DNA from: Gammaproteobacteria bacterium
Lineage (GTDB): Bacteria; Pseudomonadota; Gammaproteobacteria; Steroidobacterales; Steroidobacteraceae
Assembly: GCA_025357915.1 (NCBI GenBank)
Contig: JANYLH010000059.1
Span: forward strand, 1 to 64,000
Length of the DNA stretch: 64,000 bases
Direction: 5' to 3'
Shown here: in pieces, positions 1-10,232 of the stretch
Layout: each line of letters begins with the position of its first letter
How positions within the stretch are numbered: position 1 is the stretch's first letter
Program-made: the position numbers and the translations under genes
The notes under the pieces: model-generated
Databases searched by the model: none
Told to the model about the DNA's origin: nothing
Seen by the model: the letters and a program-made list of their open reading frames with translations, nothing else

Positions 1-61
1 TGGCGACCGCCATGCCCAGATCGTCGTGGCAATGCACCGACAGGCGAATCTTGTCGATGCC
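1..61 (-). repeat. Inverted copy of an internal leuA stretch; probable chimeric end
   Basis: Bases 1-61 are an exact reverse complement of bases 209-269, which lie inside leuA. The leuA reading frame becomes sensible only from about base 56, where the Asp-Ala-Ser-Arg-Thr stretch begins. The junction shares the hexamer GATGCC with both parental positions. A fold-back of one coding strand at the edge, joined at microhomology, is typical of an assembly or amplification chimera rather than real genome structure. A true inversion breakpoint cannot be excluded from the sequence alone. Confidence 0.9.
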
Positions 62-1204
62 TCGCGCACCGAACTCGATTTCCTGGCCCGCGTGGTCGAG
101 GCCGCCATCGAAGCCGGCGCGACCACCATCAACATTCCGGACACGGTCGGCTACACGGTGCCCGACGAGTTCGGCGAACTGTTCCGCTACCTGCGCCAGA
201 ACGTGCGCGGCATCGACAAGATTCGCCTGTCGGTGCATTGCCACGACGATCTGGGCATGGCGGTCGCCAACAGCCTTACGGCGGTGGTGGCCGGCGCGCG
301 GCAGATCGAGTGCACGATCAACGGCATCGGTGAACGCGCCGGCAACTGCTCGCTCGAAGAGGTGGTCATGGCGCTGGCGACGCGCTCGCAGTTCTTCAAC
401 CTGCGCACCGGCATCCAGACCAACCGGCTCTATCCGGCGAGCCGCTTGATTTCCAGCATCACGGGTCAGCCGATTCCGCGCAACAAGGCGGTGGTCGGCG
501 AAAACGCCTTCGCGCACGAGTCGGGCATTCACCAGCACGGCATGCTCAAGAACGCGCAGACCTACGAGATCATGCGCCCCGAGGACGTCGGCCTGGCGCG
601 CAGCAACCTGGTGCTGGGCAAGCACAGTGGCCGGCATGCGTTCCGCGAACGCGTGCAGGAACTCGGCTTCGAACTCGACGAACTTGAGCTCAACCGCGTG
701 TTCGAGGAATTCAAGGCGCTCGCGGACCGCAAGAAGGAGCTGTTCGACGGCGACATCGAGGCGCTGGTGCTGCGGGCGGAGGGCTCCGCCCACGGGCCCT
801 GGTCGCTGGTGCAGCTCGAGGTCGGTTCGCAGCTCGGTGGCGCCGCCACTGCGACCGTGAAGCTCCAGCACGCCGACGGCCGCGCGCAGGCCTGCAAGGC
901 GAGCGGCGATGGCCCGGTCGACGCCGCCTACAAGGCCATCGAACAGGCCACCGGCCTGGCGGTGAAAGTGCGCAAGTTCGAGGTGCACGCAGTCACCGTG
1001 GGCGAAGACGCCCAGGGCGAAACCGTGGTCTACGTGGATTACAATGACCGCAGCTACCGCGGCTCTAGTGTCTCGACGGACATCATCGAGGCGAGCTGCA
1101 AGGCACTGCTCGAGGTCATCAACCGCATCGCGCAGTCGCAGCAGGGCGGCGCACGGCGCGAGGCGCGCGAAGCGGCGGCGATCGCCGCGGCGACCGCGGT
1201 GTAA
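56..1204 (+). CDS. leuA: 2-isopropylmalate synthase, 3' portion (5' end missing)
   Basis: LeuA condenses acetyl-CoA with 2-oxoisovalerate, the first committed step of leucine synthesis in the cytoplasm. About 382 codons are present, while complete enzymes have about 510-520 residues, so the N-terminal part of the TIM barrel is missing. Visible motifs are NIPDTVGY, the metal-binding HCHDD, NGIGERAGNCSLEE and GIHQHGMLK, followed by the C-terminal allosteric domain that senses leucine. Codons before base 56 come from the inverted chimeric end, so the ATG at 26 is not the real start. ilvE begins 20 nt downstream in the same direction, indicating an operon. Confidence 0.95.
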   Translation, partial: DASRTELDFLARVVEAAIEAGATTINIPDTVGYTVPDEFGELFRYLRQNVRGIDKIRLSVHCHDDLGMAVANSLTAVVAGARQIECTINGIGERAGNCSLEEVVMALATRSQFFNLRTGIQTNRLYPASRLISSITGQPIPRNKAVVGENAFAHESGIHQHGMLKNAQTYEIMRPEDVGLARSNLVLGKHSGRHAFRERVQELGFELDELELNRVFEEFKALADRKKELFDGDIEALVLRAEGSAHGPWSLVQLEVGSQLGGAATATVKLQHADGRAQACKASGDGPVDAAYKAIEQATGLAVKVRKFEVHAVTVGEDAQGETVVYVDYNDRSYRGSSVSTDIIEASCKALLEVINRIAQSQQGGARREAREAAAIAAATAV

Positions 1205-1224
1205 CTATTGCAAGCGAGGTAGCC

Positions 1225-2187
1225 ATGCCCATTCCAGCGACGCCCTTCATCTGGTTCAACGGCAAGCTCGTGCCCTGGGAGAAAGCCACGGTGCACGTGC
1301 TGACGCACGGCCTGCACTACGGCTCTTCCGTGTTCGAGGGCATCCGCGCCTATGCCACGCCGCAGGGCGTCGCCATCTTCCGGCTGCGCGAGCACACCCG
1401 GCGGCTGTTCGATTCGGCCAAGATTTATCGCATCCAGATCCCCTTCCAGCCCGACCAGATCGACGCCGCGTGCCGCGAGGCGATCGCCGCCAATTCCCTG
1501 AGCAAGGGCGCCTACCTGCGACCGATCGCGTTCCGCGGCTACGGCGAGATGGGCGTGGTACCCAAGAACGAACCGCCGGTGGACGTGGCGATCGCGGCCT
1601 GGGAATGGGGCAAGTACCTCGGCACCGAGGGCGAGGCCGAGGGCGTGGATGTGTGCGTGTCCTCCTGGCAGCGCGTGGCGCCCAACACGTTGCCGGCCAT
1701 GGCCAAGGCGGGTGGCAATTACCTGTCAAGCCAGCTCATCAGCATGGAAGCCAAGCGCCTCGGGTTCGCCGAAGGCATCGGCCTGTCCACCGACGGCACG
1801 GTCAGCGAAGGGGGCGGCGAGAACCTGTTCCTGGTGAAGGACGGCGTGCTCATGACCCCGGCGCTGGCGCATTCGGTGCTCGGCGGCATCACGCGCGACA
1901 CCGTCATGCGCCTGGCGCGCGAACTGGGCATCGAAGTGCGCGAATGCGCCGTACCGCGCGAACTACTGTACCTCGCCGACGAACTGTTCTTCTCCGGCAC
2001 GGCCGTGGAAGTCACGCCGATCCGCTCGGTTGATCGCATCACGGTGGGCAGCGGCAAGCGCGGGCCGGTGACGGAGAAGATTCAACAGCTCTTCTTCGGC
2101 CTGTTCGACGGCCGCACTGCCGACAAGTGGGGCTGGCTGGACTACGTCGACATGCAGGCCAAGCCGCGCGTGGCCGCCGCCGGCTGA
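1225..2187 (+). CDS. ilvE: Branched-chain amino acid aminotransferase
   Basis: A fold-type IV PLP enzyme that reversibly transaminates leucine, isoleucine and valine with 2-oxoglutarate, the last step of branched-chain synthesis. The 320 residues match the family (about 309). The PLP lysine is K161 in [11 protein letters not shown], followed by the phosphate-binding SEGGGENLF stretch. The C-terminal GPVTEKIQQ and DKWGWLDYV blocks are those of IlvE rather than D-amino acid transaminase. The ATG follows a GAGGT ribosome site. Its place between leuA and leuC puts the final transaminase in the leucine operon; leuC starts 11 nt after its stop. Confidence 0.95.
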   Translation: MPIPATPFIWFNGKLVPWEKATVHVLTHGLHYGSSVFEGIRAYATPQGVAIFRLREHTRRLFDSAKIYRIQIPFQPDQIDAACREAIAANSLSKGAYLRPIAFRGYGEMGVVPKNEPPVDVAIAAWEWGKYLGTEGEAEGVDVCVSSWQRVAPNTLPAMAKAGGNYLSSQLISMEAKRLGFAEGIGLSTDGTVSEGGGENLFLVKDGVLMTPALAHSVLGGITRDTVMRLARELGIEVRECAVPRELLYLADELFFSGTAVEVTPIRSVDRITVGSGKRGPVTEKIQQLFFGLFDGRTADKWGWLDYVDMQAKPRVAAAG

Positions 2188-2198
2188 CCTGCGTCAAC

Positions 2199-3599
2199 AT
2201 GAAAACGATGTTCCAGAAGATCTGGGAGCGACACGAAGTCGTCCCGGAGACGGTCGATACGCCCGCGGTCCTGTATATCGACCTGCACCTGGTGCACGAA
2301 GTCACGACCCCGCAGGCCTTCACGATGCTGCGCGGGCAGAACCTGCGCGTGCGCCGACCCGACCTGACGCTCGCCACCATGGACCACTCGACGCCCACCC
2401 GCACCGAGCAGGTGTTCGGCGGCGCGCCGATCACCGTCGAGTCCGCCGCGCACCAGATCGCCGAGCTGGAGAAGAACTGCAGGCAGTTCGGCATCGAACT
2501 GTTTGACCTGCGGCACAAGCTGCGCGGCATCGTGCACATCGTCGGCCCGGAACTGGGGCTCACGCAGCCGGGCAAGACCGTGGTCTGCGGCGACAGCCAC
2601 ACCAGTACGCACGGCGCCTTCGGCGCCCTCGCCTTCGGCATCGGCACCACCGAGGTGGCGCACGTGCTGGCGACCCAATGCCTGCTGCAGCGGCGGGCAA
2701 AGACCTTCGCGATCAACGTCGAGGGCGCTTTGCCCGCTGGCGTCGCAGCCAAGGACCTGATCCTGGCGGTCATCGGCCGCACCGGCGTCGGCGGCGGCAC
2801 CGGGCACGTGCTCGAATACCGCGGCAGTGCGGTCCGCGCGCTCGACATGGAGCAGCGCATGACGGTGTGCAACATGTCGATCGAGGCCGGCGCGCGCGCC
2901 GGCATGATCGCGCCCGATAACACCACCTTCGAGTATCTGGCGGGCCGCCCGCGCGCCCCGCAGGGCGCCGCGTGGGACGACGCCGTCGCTGCCTGGCGCA
3001 TGCTGCCGGGTGACCCTGGCGCCCAATTCGATCGCGAGCTGACGCTGGATGGGTCGGGCCTCGAGCCGATGATCACCTATGGCACGAACCCTGCCATGTC
3101 GATCCCGATCAGTGCGACGATTCCGGCATTGAACGAAGATCCCGCCCACCGCAAGGCGCTTGCCTACATGGGGTTCGAAGCCGGCGCGCCAATCCGCGAC
3201 CGGCCCGTGAACGTCGTGTTTGTCGGCAGCTGCACCAACGGGCGACTGTCGGACCTGCGGGATGCCGCGCGGGTGTTGCGTGGCCACAAGGTGGCCCGCG
3301 GCGTACAGCTGCTGGTGGTGCCGGGCTCGCAGCAGGTCAAACTGGCGGCCGAGGCCGAGGGACTAGACCGGGTGTTCATCGATGCCGGTGGCGAGTGGCG
3401 CGAATCGGGCTGTTCGATGTGCATCGGCATGAACGGCGACAACGTCGGCGCCGGCCAGGTTTCGGTCAGCACCAGCAACCGCAATTTTGAGGGCCGGCAG
3501 GGCCAGGGCGCGCGCACGCTGCTGGCCAGCCCGCTCACCGCCGCGGCCAGCGCGGTGCGTGGCCGCGTCACCGATCCACGCGAATTCCTCAACGGGTAA
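2199..3599 (+). CDS. leuC: 3-isopropylmalate dehydratase large subunit
   Basis: With LeuD it isomerises 2- to 3-isopropylmalate using a [4Fe-4S] cluster. From the ATG at 2199 the protein has 466 residues, the usual family length. An in-frame frame upstream overlaps ilvE and lacks family features, so it is not used; ATG 2208 is an alternative. The aconitase-family ligands are C345 (GSCTNGR), C405 and C408 (CSMCIG). [21 protein letters not shown] and [12 protein letters not shown] are family signatures. leuD follows after 6 nt. Confidence 0.96.
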   Translation: MKTMFQKIWERHEVVPETVDTPAVLYIDLHLVHEVTTPQAFTMLRGQNLRVRRPDLTLATMDHSTPTRTEQVFGGAPITVESAAHQIAELEKNCRQFGIELFDLRHKLRGIVHIVGPELGLTQPGKTVVCGDSHTSTHGAFGALAFGIGTTEVAHVLATQCLLQRRAKTFAINVEGALPAGVAAKDLILAVIGRTGVGGGTGHVLEYRGSAVRALDMEQRMTVCNMSIEAGARAGMIAPDNTTFEYLAGRPRAPQGAAWDDAVAAWRMLPGDPGAQFDRELTLDGSGLEPMITYGTNPAMSIPISATIPALNEDPAHRKALAYMGFEAGAPIRDRPVNVVFVGSCTNGRLSDLRDAARVLRGHKVARGVQLLVVPGSQQVKLAAEAEGLDRVFIDAGGEWRESGCSMCIGMNGDNVGAGQVSVSTSNRNFEGRQGQGARTLLASPLTAAASAVRGRVTDPREFLNG

Positions 3600-3605
3600 C
3601 CCGCC

Positions 3606-4193
3606 ATGGAACCGATCCGGCAATTCCGCGCCCGCACGGCAGCGCTCCCGTTCACCAACATCGACACCGACCAGATCATTCCGGCACGGTTCCTGCGCAC
3701 CACGGAGCGCGCGGGCCTGGGCAAGCAGCTGTTCGCCGACTGGCGCTACGCCGCGGACGGCACGCCGCGCCCCGAGTTCGCGCTCAACCAGCCCGCTGCA
3801 GCGGGCTGCCAGGTGCTCGTGGCCGGGCGGAACTTCGGTTGCGGCTCGTCGCGCGAACACGCCCCCTGGGCACTGCTCGACTATGGTTTCCGCGCCATCA
3901 TCAGCACCGAGATCGCCGACATCTTCCGCAGCAATTCGCTCAAGAACGGCCTGCTGCCGATCGTCGTCGACGAGGCGAGCGCCGCCTGGCTGCTGGCGAA
4001 CCCGGGCGTCGAACTGCTGATCGACCTCGAGGGCAACCGTGTGGTCCTACCCGATGGCCGCGAAGTGAAATTCCAGATCGAGCGCTTCGCGCGCTACGGC
4101 CTGCTCAACGGCGTCGACGAGCTCGGCTACCTGCGTTCACAGGAGCCGGCCATCGCGCGGTTCGAAAGCAGCCACGATCGCGCTGGCGCATGA
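3606..4193 (+). CDS. leuD: 3-isopropylmalate dehydratase small subunit
   Basis: Swivel-domain partner of LeuC. The 195-residue length is close to the roughly 200 of the proteobacterial family. Recognisable blocks are [13 protein letters not shown] near the N-terminus and the substrate-contacting [17 protein letters not shown] loop. The stop overlaps the leuB start by ATGA, so the two are translationally coupled. Confidence 0.96.
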   Translation: MEPIRQFRARTAALPFTNIDTDQIIPARFLRTTERAGLGKQLFADWRYAADGTPRPEFALNQPAAAGCQVLVAGRNFGCGSSREHAPWALLDYGFRAIISTEIADIFRSNSLKNGLLPIVVDEASAAWLLANPGVELLIDLEGNRVVLPDGREVKFQIERFARYGLLNGVDELGYLRSQEPAIARFESSHDRAGA

Positions 4194-5281
4194 AGGCGCG
4201 CATCGCGGTCATTGCCGGCGACGGTATCGGGCCCGAGGTCTCGGCCGAGGCGGTGCGCGTGCTCAGTGCGGTCGCCGCGCGCTTCGGCCATGAATTCACG
4301 CTGCCGGAAGCGCCGTTCGGCGGAGCGGCCATTGACCTGCACGGCGACCCGCTACCGCAATCCACACTCGAGCTGTGCCTCGGTGCCGATGCCGTGCTGC
4401 TGGGCGCCATCGGCGGACCGAAGTGGTCGGCGCCGCAACTCAAGGTGCGCCCGGAACAAGGGCTCCTGCGGCTACGCAAGGAACTTGGCGTGTACGCGAA
4501 CCTCCGCCCGGTATCACTCCATCCCGCGCTCCGGGAAGCCTCGACGCTCAAGAGCGAGGTACTCGAGGGCGTGGACCTGGTCTTTGTCCGCGAACTCACC
4601 GGCGGCAGTTATTTTGGCGCCAGGACCCGCACGGCCGACAGCGCCAGCGACCTGTGCACTTATTCAGTGACCGAGGTCGAACGCGTGGTGCGCGTCGCCG
4701 GCGCCCTGGCAATGGCGCGGCGGCGCAAGCTCACCTCCATCGACAAGGCCAACGTCCTCGAGACCTCGCGGCTGTGGCGCGAAGTGACCGAACGCGTGGT
4801 GCGCGCCGAATTCCCCGAGGTACAGCTCGAACACATGCTGGTGGACTCCGCTGCCATGCACCTGCTGCGCCGGCCGCGCGATTTTGATGTTGCGGTGACC
4901 GAGAACCTGTTCGGCGACATACTCACCGACGAAGCCTCGATGCTGGCCGGCTCGCTCGGGCTCCTGCCCTCGGCGTCGCTCGGAGCTGGCCGGCGCGGCC
5001 TCTACGAGCCGATCCACGGCTCGGCGCCCGACATTGCCGGCAAAGGCATCGCCAATCCCATCGGCGCGATCCTGAGCGCCGCGATGCTGCTGCGATTGTC
5101 ACTGGGCCTGGCGGCCGAGGCCGCGGCCGTGGAAGCTGCAGTGGCCGCCGCGATTGCCGCCGGGCTTCGAACTCCGGATATCGCCACGCCAGGCACGAGC
5201 GCGGCCTCGACGCGGGAGGCCGGCGCTGCCGTTGTTGCACGCCTCAACCAGATGACCAACCCACCAGGGAGACCCGCATGA
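4190..5281 (+). CDS. leuB: 3-isopropylmalate dehydrogenase
   Basis: NAD-dependent oxidative decarboxylation of 3-isopropylmalate, the third leucine-specific step. From the ATG that overlaps the leuD stop there are 363 residues, as expected. The start is followed by [22 protein letters not shown] and [12 protein letters not shown] (metal and substrate aspartates) are dehydrogenase signatures. The C-terminus is alanine-rich but of normal length. The TGA overlaps the ATG of the next gene, a cytochrome, in another ATGA junction. Confidence 0.96.
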   Translation: MKARIAVIAGDGIGPEVSAEAVRVLSAVAARFGHEFTLPEAPFGGAAIDLHGDPLPQSTLELCLGADAVLLGAIGGPKWSAPQLKVRPEQGLLRLRKELGVYANLRPVSLHPALREASTLKSEVLEGVDLVFVRELTGGSYFGARTRTADSASDLCTYSVTEVERVVRVAGALAMARRRKLTSIDKANVLETSRLWREVTERVVRAEFPEVQLEHMLVDSAAMHLLRRPRDFDVAVTENLFGDILTDEASMLAGSLGLLPSASLGAGRRGLYEPIHGSAPDIAGKGIANPIGAILSAAMLLRLSLGLAAEAAAVEAAVAAAIAAGLRTPDIATPGTSAASTREAGAAVVARLNQMTNPPGRPA

Positions 5282-5718
5282 TCAAGAGCATTATTCTGTT
5301 GCTGGCCGGCGCAGTGGCCGGCGCCTTTGCCGGCAACAGCATTGCGCACCGCCTAGCCGCCCCACACCGGCATCCGCGCGCGGTGATGACGCTGCTCGGA
5401 TTTCACCACGACCGCCTCGATGCGGCCACCAAGGCGGGCCAGTGCGCAGACATCGCATCGGAGCGCGCGCGGCTCAGTTCGCTGCAGCAGGAAATAGCAC
5501 TGGCATTCCCGCTGACCTACAAGCAGGAAGCGCCCTTCCGCAAGAATGTCGACGCGCTGGGCGCTGCATTGCAGACGACCGCCGCTGAACCGGCCGCCGC
5601 CGGAGCTGTCGCCTCCGCGGCGGTCACCCCGGTCGCGACTTGCCCTGATGCCAGCGTTCAATACAAGAAAGTCACCGACGCTTGCGACGAATGCCACAGG
5701 GTCTACGACCCGGCCTGA
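5278..5718 (+). CDS. Membrane-anchored or secreted class II (c'-type) cytochrome c
   Basis: A 146-residue protein with an N-terminal hydrophobic segment (about residues 3-20) that could be a signal peptide or anchor. It has a single heme-attachment motif at the very C-terminus, C136-D-E-C139-H140. A C-terminal CxxCH after a helical domain is the arrangement of class II cytochromes (c' and c556), so I infer a four-helix periplasmic cytochrome. The stretch before the heme site is Ala/Pro-rich. The ATG overlaps the leuB stop, so it is coupled to leucine synthesis although no functional link is obvious. The redox partner is unknown, and it could equally be a small gas-binding or electron-transfer protein. 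Confidence 0.7.
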   Translation: MIKSIILLLAGAVAGAFAGNSIAHRLAAPHRHPRAVMTLLGFHHDRLDAATKAGQCADIASERARLSSLQQEIALAFPLTYKQEAPFRKNVDALGAALQTTAAEPAAAGAVASAAVTPVATCPDASVQYKKVTDACDECHRVYDPA

Positions 5719-5778
5719 GCGACTACTGGCGCTGCAGCCCCTGGGGCGGGGTCTCGGCGCGCGGCGGCGCCCGCTGCC

Positions 5779-7116
5779 TCACGGAGCGGGGTGCAGCGGA
5801 GCGTCAAGGTCGGCGATCAACGCGCTCGAGGCCGGGCGTTCCCGGCGCAGCCGCGCCGCCACCTGCTCGGCACCTGCAAGAGCGCGCAGCACATTGCCGC
5901 CCGCGAGCTTGCCGATATCCGCATCGCTCCAGCCACGATTCATGAGCTCGACGAGCAGCTGCGGAAACCGGGAGACGTTTTCCAGCCCCACCGGCACGTC
6001 ATCGATGCCGTCGAAGTCGGAACCGATGCCTACGTGGTCGACACCGGCGATTTTGCGGACGTACTCGATGTGATCAGCCACGTCGGCCAGCGTCGCGGCG
6101 GGCGCCGGGTGCGCCTGCTCCCAGGCTGCGAGTGCCGCCTGCGCGCGCTCCGGCTGGCCAATGTACAAGCCTTCGTAGGGCGCGCTGTTGAAGCGCGCCT
6201 TCTCAGCCGCGTGCGCCGCGTCCCACTGGTAGCGGGCGGCCGAGACGTAGCCGGCATTGAAGGTGACCATCACCACGCCGCCGTTGCGCGCGACAAGGCG
6301 CAGCACATCATCAGGCACGTTGCGGGGATGATCGACCAGCGCCTGGGCGGAGGAATGCGAAAAGATCACCGGCGCCACCGAGACATCCAGCGCGTCGCGC
6401 ATGGTGGCCGCAGAGACGTGACTCAGGTCGACCAGCATTCCGAGCCGGTTCATTTCCCGCACCACCTCACGGCCAAACGGCGTCAGGCCGCGGTGCGCCG
6501 GGTTGTCGGTCGCGGAATCGGCCCAGTCGGTATTGGTGACATGAGTCAGCGTCATATAACGCGCGCCGAGCTCATAGTACTGGCGGAGGACGGCCAGCGA
6601 GTTATTGATCTGGTGGCCGCCCTCGACGCCAATCAGCGAGGCGATGCAGCCGCCCTTGTGGATGCGCGTGACGTCGGCAGCCGTGTAGGCCATTGCGAAA
6701 TCAGCCGGATAGCGCGCCGCCATCTCCTTGACGATGTCGATCTGCTCAAGCGTTGCCTGGACCGCGGCCGGGCCAGGCGCCAGCGCAGCCCGCACGTACG
6801 CTGACCAGAACTGGCCGCCCACCTGCCCCGCGTGGAGGCGACGCACATCGGTCATGATCGCCACATGATCGGCGGGCGGCACGAGCTGCGAGGTATCGCT
6901 CATCAGGTCCACGGCACCCACCGAACCCCTGAAGCGTTGCCGGACGACCCATGGCAGATCGTTGTGCCCGTCGATCAGCGGCGTAGCCGCCAGTATGCGG
7001 GCCACCCGCGCCAGCGGATCGGCCGGGGGAGCCGCGGCCGCGGCCATGGTTGCAATGAGAGCAACGAGGCCGGCGCCGCAGCGGGACCGGAGCTCGAACA
7101 GCCGATTGCTTCGCAT
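5779..7116 (-). CDS. Secreted M19 (membrane/renal-type) dipeptidase
   Basis: A 445-residue zinc dipeptidase with an N-terminal signal segment (about residues 13-29). Metal and active-site motifs of family M19 are present: H51 and D53 in DGHNDLPW, E165 in EGGH, H233 in LSHVS, H254 in SHSSA, and a late GIGSDFDG. Mammalian relatives cleave dipeptides including cysteinylglycine, a glutathione breakdown product. The start has a good ribosome site (GGGGAGCGAG). It begins 34 nt after fdsD on the same strand, so it may share the formaldehyde/formate transcript; a glutathione connection is only an inference. Confidence 0.9.
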   Translation of the reverse strand: MRSNRLFELRSRCGAGLVALIATMAAAAAPPADPLARVARILAATPLIDGHNDLPWVVRQRFRGSVGAVDLMSDTSQLVPPADHVAIMTDVRRLHAGQVGGQFWSAYVRAALAPGPAAVQATLEQIDIVKEMAARYPADFAMAYTAADVTRIHKGGCIASLIGVEGGHQINNSLAVLRQYYELGARYMTLTHVTNTDWADSATDNPAHRGLTPFGREVVREMNRLGMLVDLSHVSAATMRDALDVSVAPVIFSHSSAQALVDHPRNVPDDVLRLVARNGGVVMVTFNAGYVSAARYQWDAAHAAEKARFNSAPYEGLYIGQPERAQAALAAWEQAHPAPAATLADVADHIEYVRKIAGVDHVGIGSDFDGIDDVPVGLENVSRFPQLLVELMNRGWSDADIGKLAGGNVLRALAGAEQVAARLRRERPASSALIADLDAPLHPAP

Positions 7117-7150
7117 GTGCTCGCTCCCCGGGGAGTCAGTGTTTGTGAGC

Positions 7151-7366
7151 CTAGAGGGGCTTCAGGCTGGCGATGGCTTCCCGGGCGAGGTCTTCCAGGC
7201 CGGCCCCGCCGGCTGCCAGATGCGCCGCAATCTGCCGGCGCATGCGTGGGTCCCAGAAGCGCTGGATATGGCTGGCGATACCGGCAACGGCGTCGGCCCG
7301 CTGCGGCTCGGCGGCAAAGAAATGGCCGATGTCATTGGCCATCTGCACCAGCCGGTCGGCGCTCAC
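7151..7366 (-). CDS. fdsD: NAD-dependent formate dehydrogenase, delta subunit
   Basis: A 71-residue protein of the FdsD type, found only with the soluble NAD-dependent molybdenum formate dehydrogenase and needed for the active complex. Features are a start like [16 protein letters not shown], an [13 protein letters not shown] core and an Ala-rich tail. The ATG overlaps the fdsA stop by 4 nt. Identification rests on size, sequence pattern and position as last gene of the fds set. Confidence 0.88.
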   Translation of the reverse strand: MSADRLVQMANDIGHFFAAEPQRADAVAGIASHIQRFWDPRMRRQIAAHLAAGGAGLEDLAREAIASLKPL

Positions 7367-10230
7367 CTGGCGGGCGCTCCATCTGGTTCGGCAGCCAGCG
7401 GCTGGCCCGCCAGCTTGCGCTGGCGCTGGTCGAATTCCTGGTAGCGGCGCTGCCAGGCTGAAGGCTGCGTCACCCGCGTGACCTGCACGGCCGTCACCTT
7501 GTACTCGGGGCAGTTGGTGGCCCAGTCCGAATTCTCGGTCGTGATCACGTTGGCGCCCGATTCCGGGAAGTGAAACGTCGTGTAGACCACGCCGGGCTGC
7601 ACCCGCGTCGTGACCTGCGCCCGCAGCACGGTTTCGCCAGCGCGGCTTTGCACGCCCACCCAGTCGCCCTCCTTCACGCCGCGCTCGTCAGCGTCGTGCG
7701 GGTGGATCTCGAGCCGGTCCTCGTCATGCCAGGCCACGTTCTGCGTGCGCCGCGTCTGCGCACCGACGTTGTACTGCGAGAGAATGCGCCCGGTCGTGAG
7801 AATCAGCGGGAAGCGCGAGTTCACCTTCTCCGTGGTCGCGACGTACTCGGTGACCATGAACTTGCCCTTGCCGCGCACGAAGCTGCCGACATGCATGAAC
7901 GGCGTGCCCTCCGGGTGCTGTTCATTGCAAGGCCACTGGATACTTCCCAGCTCGTCGAGCTTCGCAAAGCTCACTCCGGAGAATGTCGGCGTCAGCGCCG
8001 CGATCTCATCCATGATTTCGCGCGGGTGTGAGTAATTCATCGGCAAGCCCAGCGCATTGGCCAACAGCTGGGTGATCTCCCAGTCCGCATAGCCCGACTT
8101 CGAGCGCATCACCTTGCGCACCGGTGAAATGCGGCGCTCGGCATTGGTGAAGGTGCCGTCCTTCTCCAGGAACGAGGAGCCCGGGAGAAAGACGTGCGCA
8201 AACTTGGCCGACTCGTTCAGGAACAGATCCTGGACGATGATGCATTCCATGGCGGAGAGCGCGGCGGTCACATGCTGCGTGTTGGGGTCAGATTGCGCGA
8301 TGTCCTCGCCCTGGATGTAGAGCCCCTTGAACTCGCCGTCGAGCGCCGCCTCGAACATGTTGGGAATGCGCAGGCCCGGCTCGGCCAGCAGGTTCACCTG
8401 CCACTTGCGCTCGAACAGATTGCGCGTGGCGTCTTCGGAAACATGCCGATAGCCGGGGAACTCGTGCGGGAACGAGCCCATGTCGCAGGAGCCCTGCACG
8501 TTGTTCTGGCCACGCAGCGGGTTCACGCCGACGCCGGAACGGCCGACATTGCCGGTGGCCATCGCGAGGTTCGCGATACCCATGACCATGGTCGAGCCCT
8601 GGCTGTGCTCGGTGACGCCCAGCCCGTAGTAGATCGCGCCATTGCGCGCCGTCGCATAGAGCCGCGCGGCCGCCCGCACGCGTGCCGCGGGCACGCCAGT
8701 GACCGCCTCCATGGCCTCGGGCGAATTGCGCTCATCGCCGACGAAACGCCGCCACTTCTCGAAGGAATCAACTTCGCAGCGCTCGCGCACGAACTCCTCT
8801 TTTACCAGTCCCTCGCTCACCACCACGTGTGCCAGGCTGTTGATCAGCGCTACGTTGGTGCCAGGCCGCAGCGCCAGGTGCTGCGCCGCCTCAATGTGCG
8901 GCGTGCGCACCAGGTCGATCTGCCGCGGGTCGGCGACGATCAGCTGCGCGCCCTGGCGCAGGCGCCGCTTCATCTGCGAAGCGAATACCGGGTGGGCGTC
9001 AGTGGGGTTGGCGCCGATCACCATGATCACGTCGCTGTCCATCACGGAATCGAAGGTCTGCGTACCGGCCGATTCACCCAGCGTGGTCTTGAGCCCATAG
9101 CCCGTGGGCGAATGGCAGACCCGGGCGCAGGTGTCGACGTTGTTGTTGCCGAATGCGGCCCGCACCAGCTTCTGTACCAGGAAGGTTTCTTCGTTCGTGC
9201 AGCGGCTTGAGGTGATGCCGCCGATACTGTCGCGCCCGTACTTGGCCTGGATGCGACGCATTTCGGATGCCGCATGGGCGATCGCCTCTTCCCAGCTCAC
9301 TTCACGCCAGGGCTCGGAGATCGTGGCGCGGATCATCGGCTTGGTGATGCGGTCGGGATGCGTGGCATAGCCGATGGCGAAGCGCCCCTTCACGCAGCTG
9401 TGGCCATGGTTGGCGTGCCCGTCCTTGTTCGGCACCATGCGCACGACTTCTTCGCCGCGCATCTCGGCACGGAACGAGCAGCCGACGCCGCAGTAGGCAC
9501 AGGTGGTCACCACGCTGTGCTCGGCCTGGCCCTGCTCGATCAGTGATTTCTCCGAGAGCGTCGCGGTCGGACAGGCCTGTACGCAAGCACCGCAGGAAAC
9601 ACACTCCGAGTCCATGAACGACTCGCCCTGGCTCGCCGCCACGACGGAGTCAAAACCCCGCCCGGCGATCGTCAGCGCCAGCGTCCCCTGCTGTTCATCG
9701 CAGGCGCGCACACAGCGCGAGCAGACGATGCACTTGCTGGCATCGAAGGTGAAATAGGGATTGGATTCGTCCTTGGGCGCATCAAGGTGATTGGCGCCGG
9801 CGTAGCCGTAGCGCACCTCGCGCAGGCCCACCGCACCGGCCATGTCCTGCAGCTCGCAGTGACCATTGGCCGGGCAGGTCAGGCAGTCGAGCGGGTGATC
9901 GGAGATGTACAGCTCCATGACTCCGCGCCGGATCTTCGCCAGCTCGCCGTTCTGCGTGGTGACCTTCATGCCCTGCGCAACCGGCGTGGTGCAGGAGGCC
10001 GGGAAGCCCTTCACGCCCTCGATCTGCACCAGGCACAGGCGACAGGAACCGAAGGCCTCGAGCTGGTCGGTGGCGCAAAGCTTCGGAATCTTGAGGTCCG
10101 CGAGCGCCGCGGCACGCATCACCGAGGTACCGGCTGGCACGCTGATCTCGCAGCCGTCGATCAGCAACGTGACCTGGAGGTCGGATTTGCACTCGGGCGT
10201 GCCCAGATCGTTTTCGGCAATGGATTGCAT
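7363..10230 (-). CDS. fdsA: NAD-dependent formate dehydrogenase, alpha (molybdenum) subunit
   Basis: Catalytic subunit oxidising formate to CO2 in the cytoplasm. It has 955 residues from ATG 10230, chosen because MQSIAENDLG begins the conserved protein; the open frame continues upstream into fdsB sequence. Domain order is an N-terminal [2Fe-2S] region (CRLCLVQIEG), a Cys/His cluster (DCLTCPANGHC), two 4Fe-4S ferredoxin motifs (CIVCSRCVRAC and CVSCGACVQAC), a CAYCGVGC cluster, then the bis-MGD domain. The Mo-ligand Cys and catalytic His lie in CARVCHSPTGYG. The last third carries the dinucleotide-binding fold. It starts 2 nt after fdsB and overlaps fdsD. Confidence 0.97.
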   Translation of the reverse strand: MQSIAENDLGTPECKSDLQVTLLIDGCEISVPAGTSVMRAAALADLKIPKLCATDQLEAFGSCRLCLVQIEGVKGFPASCTTPVAQGMKVTTQNGELAKIRRGVMELYISDHPLDCLTCPANGHCELQDMAGAVGLREVRYGYAGANHLDAPKDESNPYFTFDASKCIVCSRCVRACDEQQGTLALTIAGRGFDSVVAASQGESFMDSECVSCGACVQACPTATLSEKSLIEQGQAEHSVVTTCAYCGVGCSFRAEMRGEEVVRMVPNKDGHANHGHSCVKGRFAIGYATHPDRITKPMIRATISEPWREVSWEEAIAHAASEMRRIQAKYGRDSIGGITSSRCTNEETFLVQKLVRAAFGNNNVDTCARVCHSPTGYGLKTTLGESAGTQTFDSVMDSDVIMVIGANPTDAHPVFASQMKRRLRQGAQLIVADPRQIDLVRTPHIEAAQHLALRPGTNVALINSLAHVVVSEGLVKEEFVRERCEVDSFEKWRRFVGDERNSPEAMEAVTGVPAARVRAAARLYATARNGAIYYGLGVTEHSQGSTMVMGIANLAMATGNVGRSGVGVNPLRGQNNVQGSCDMGSFPHEFPGYRHVSEDATRNLFERKWQVNLLAEPGLRIPNMFEAALDGEFKGLYIQGEDIAQSDPNTQHVTAALSAMECIIVQDLFLNESAKFAHVFLPGSSFLEKDGTFTNAERRISPVRKVMRSKSGYADWEITQLLANALGLPMNYSHPREIMDEIAALTPTFSGVSFAKLDELGSIQWPCNEQHPEGTPFMHVGSFVRGKGKFMVTEYVATTEKVNSRFPLILTTGRILSQYNVGAQTRRTQNVAWHDEDRLEIHPHDADERGVKEGDWVGVQSRAGETVLRAQVTTRVQPGVVYTTFHFPESGANVITTENSDWATNCPEYKVTAVQVTRVTQPSAWQRRYQEFDQRQRKLAGQPLAAEPDGAPAR

Positions 10231-10232
10231 GG

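Noticed and set aside
26-55. ATG at base 26 as the leuA start
   Set aside because: The first codons come from the inverted chimeric end and LeuA should have over 100 more N-terminal residues.
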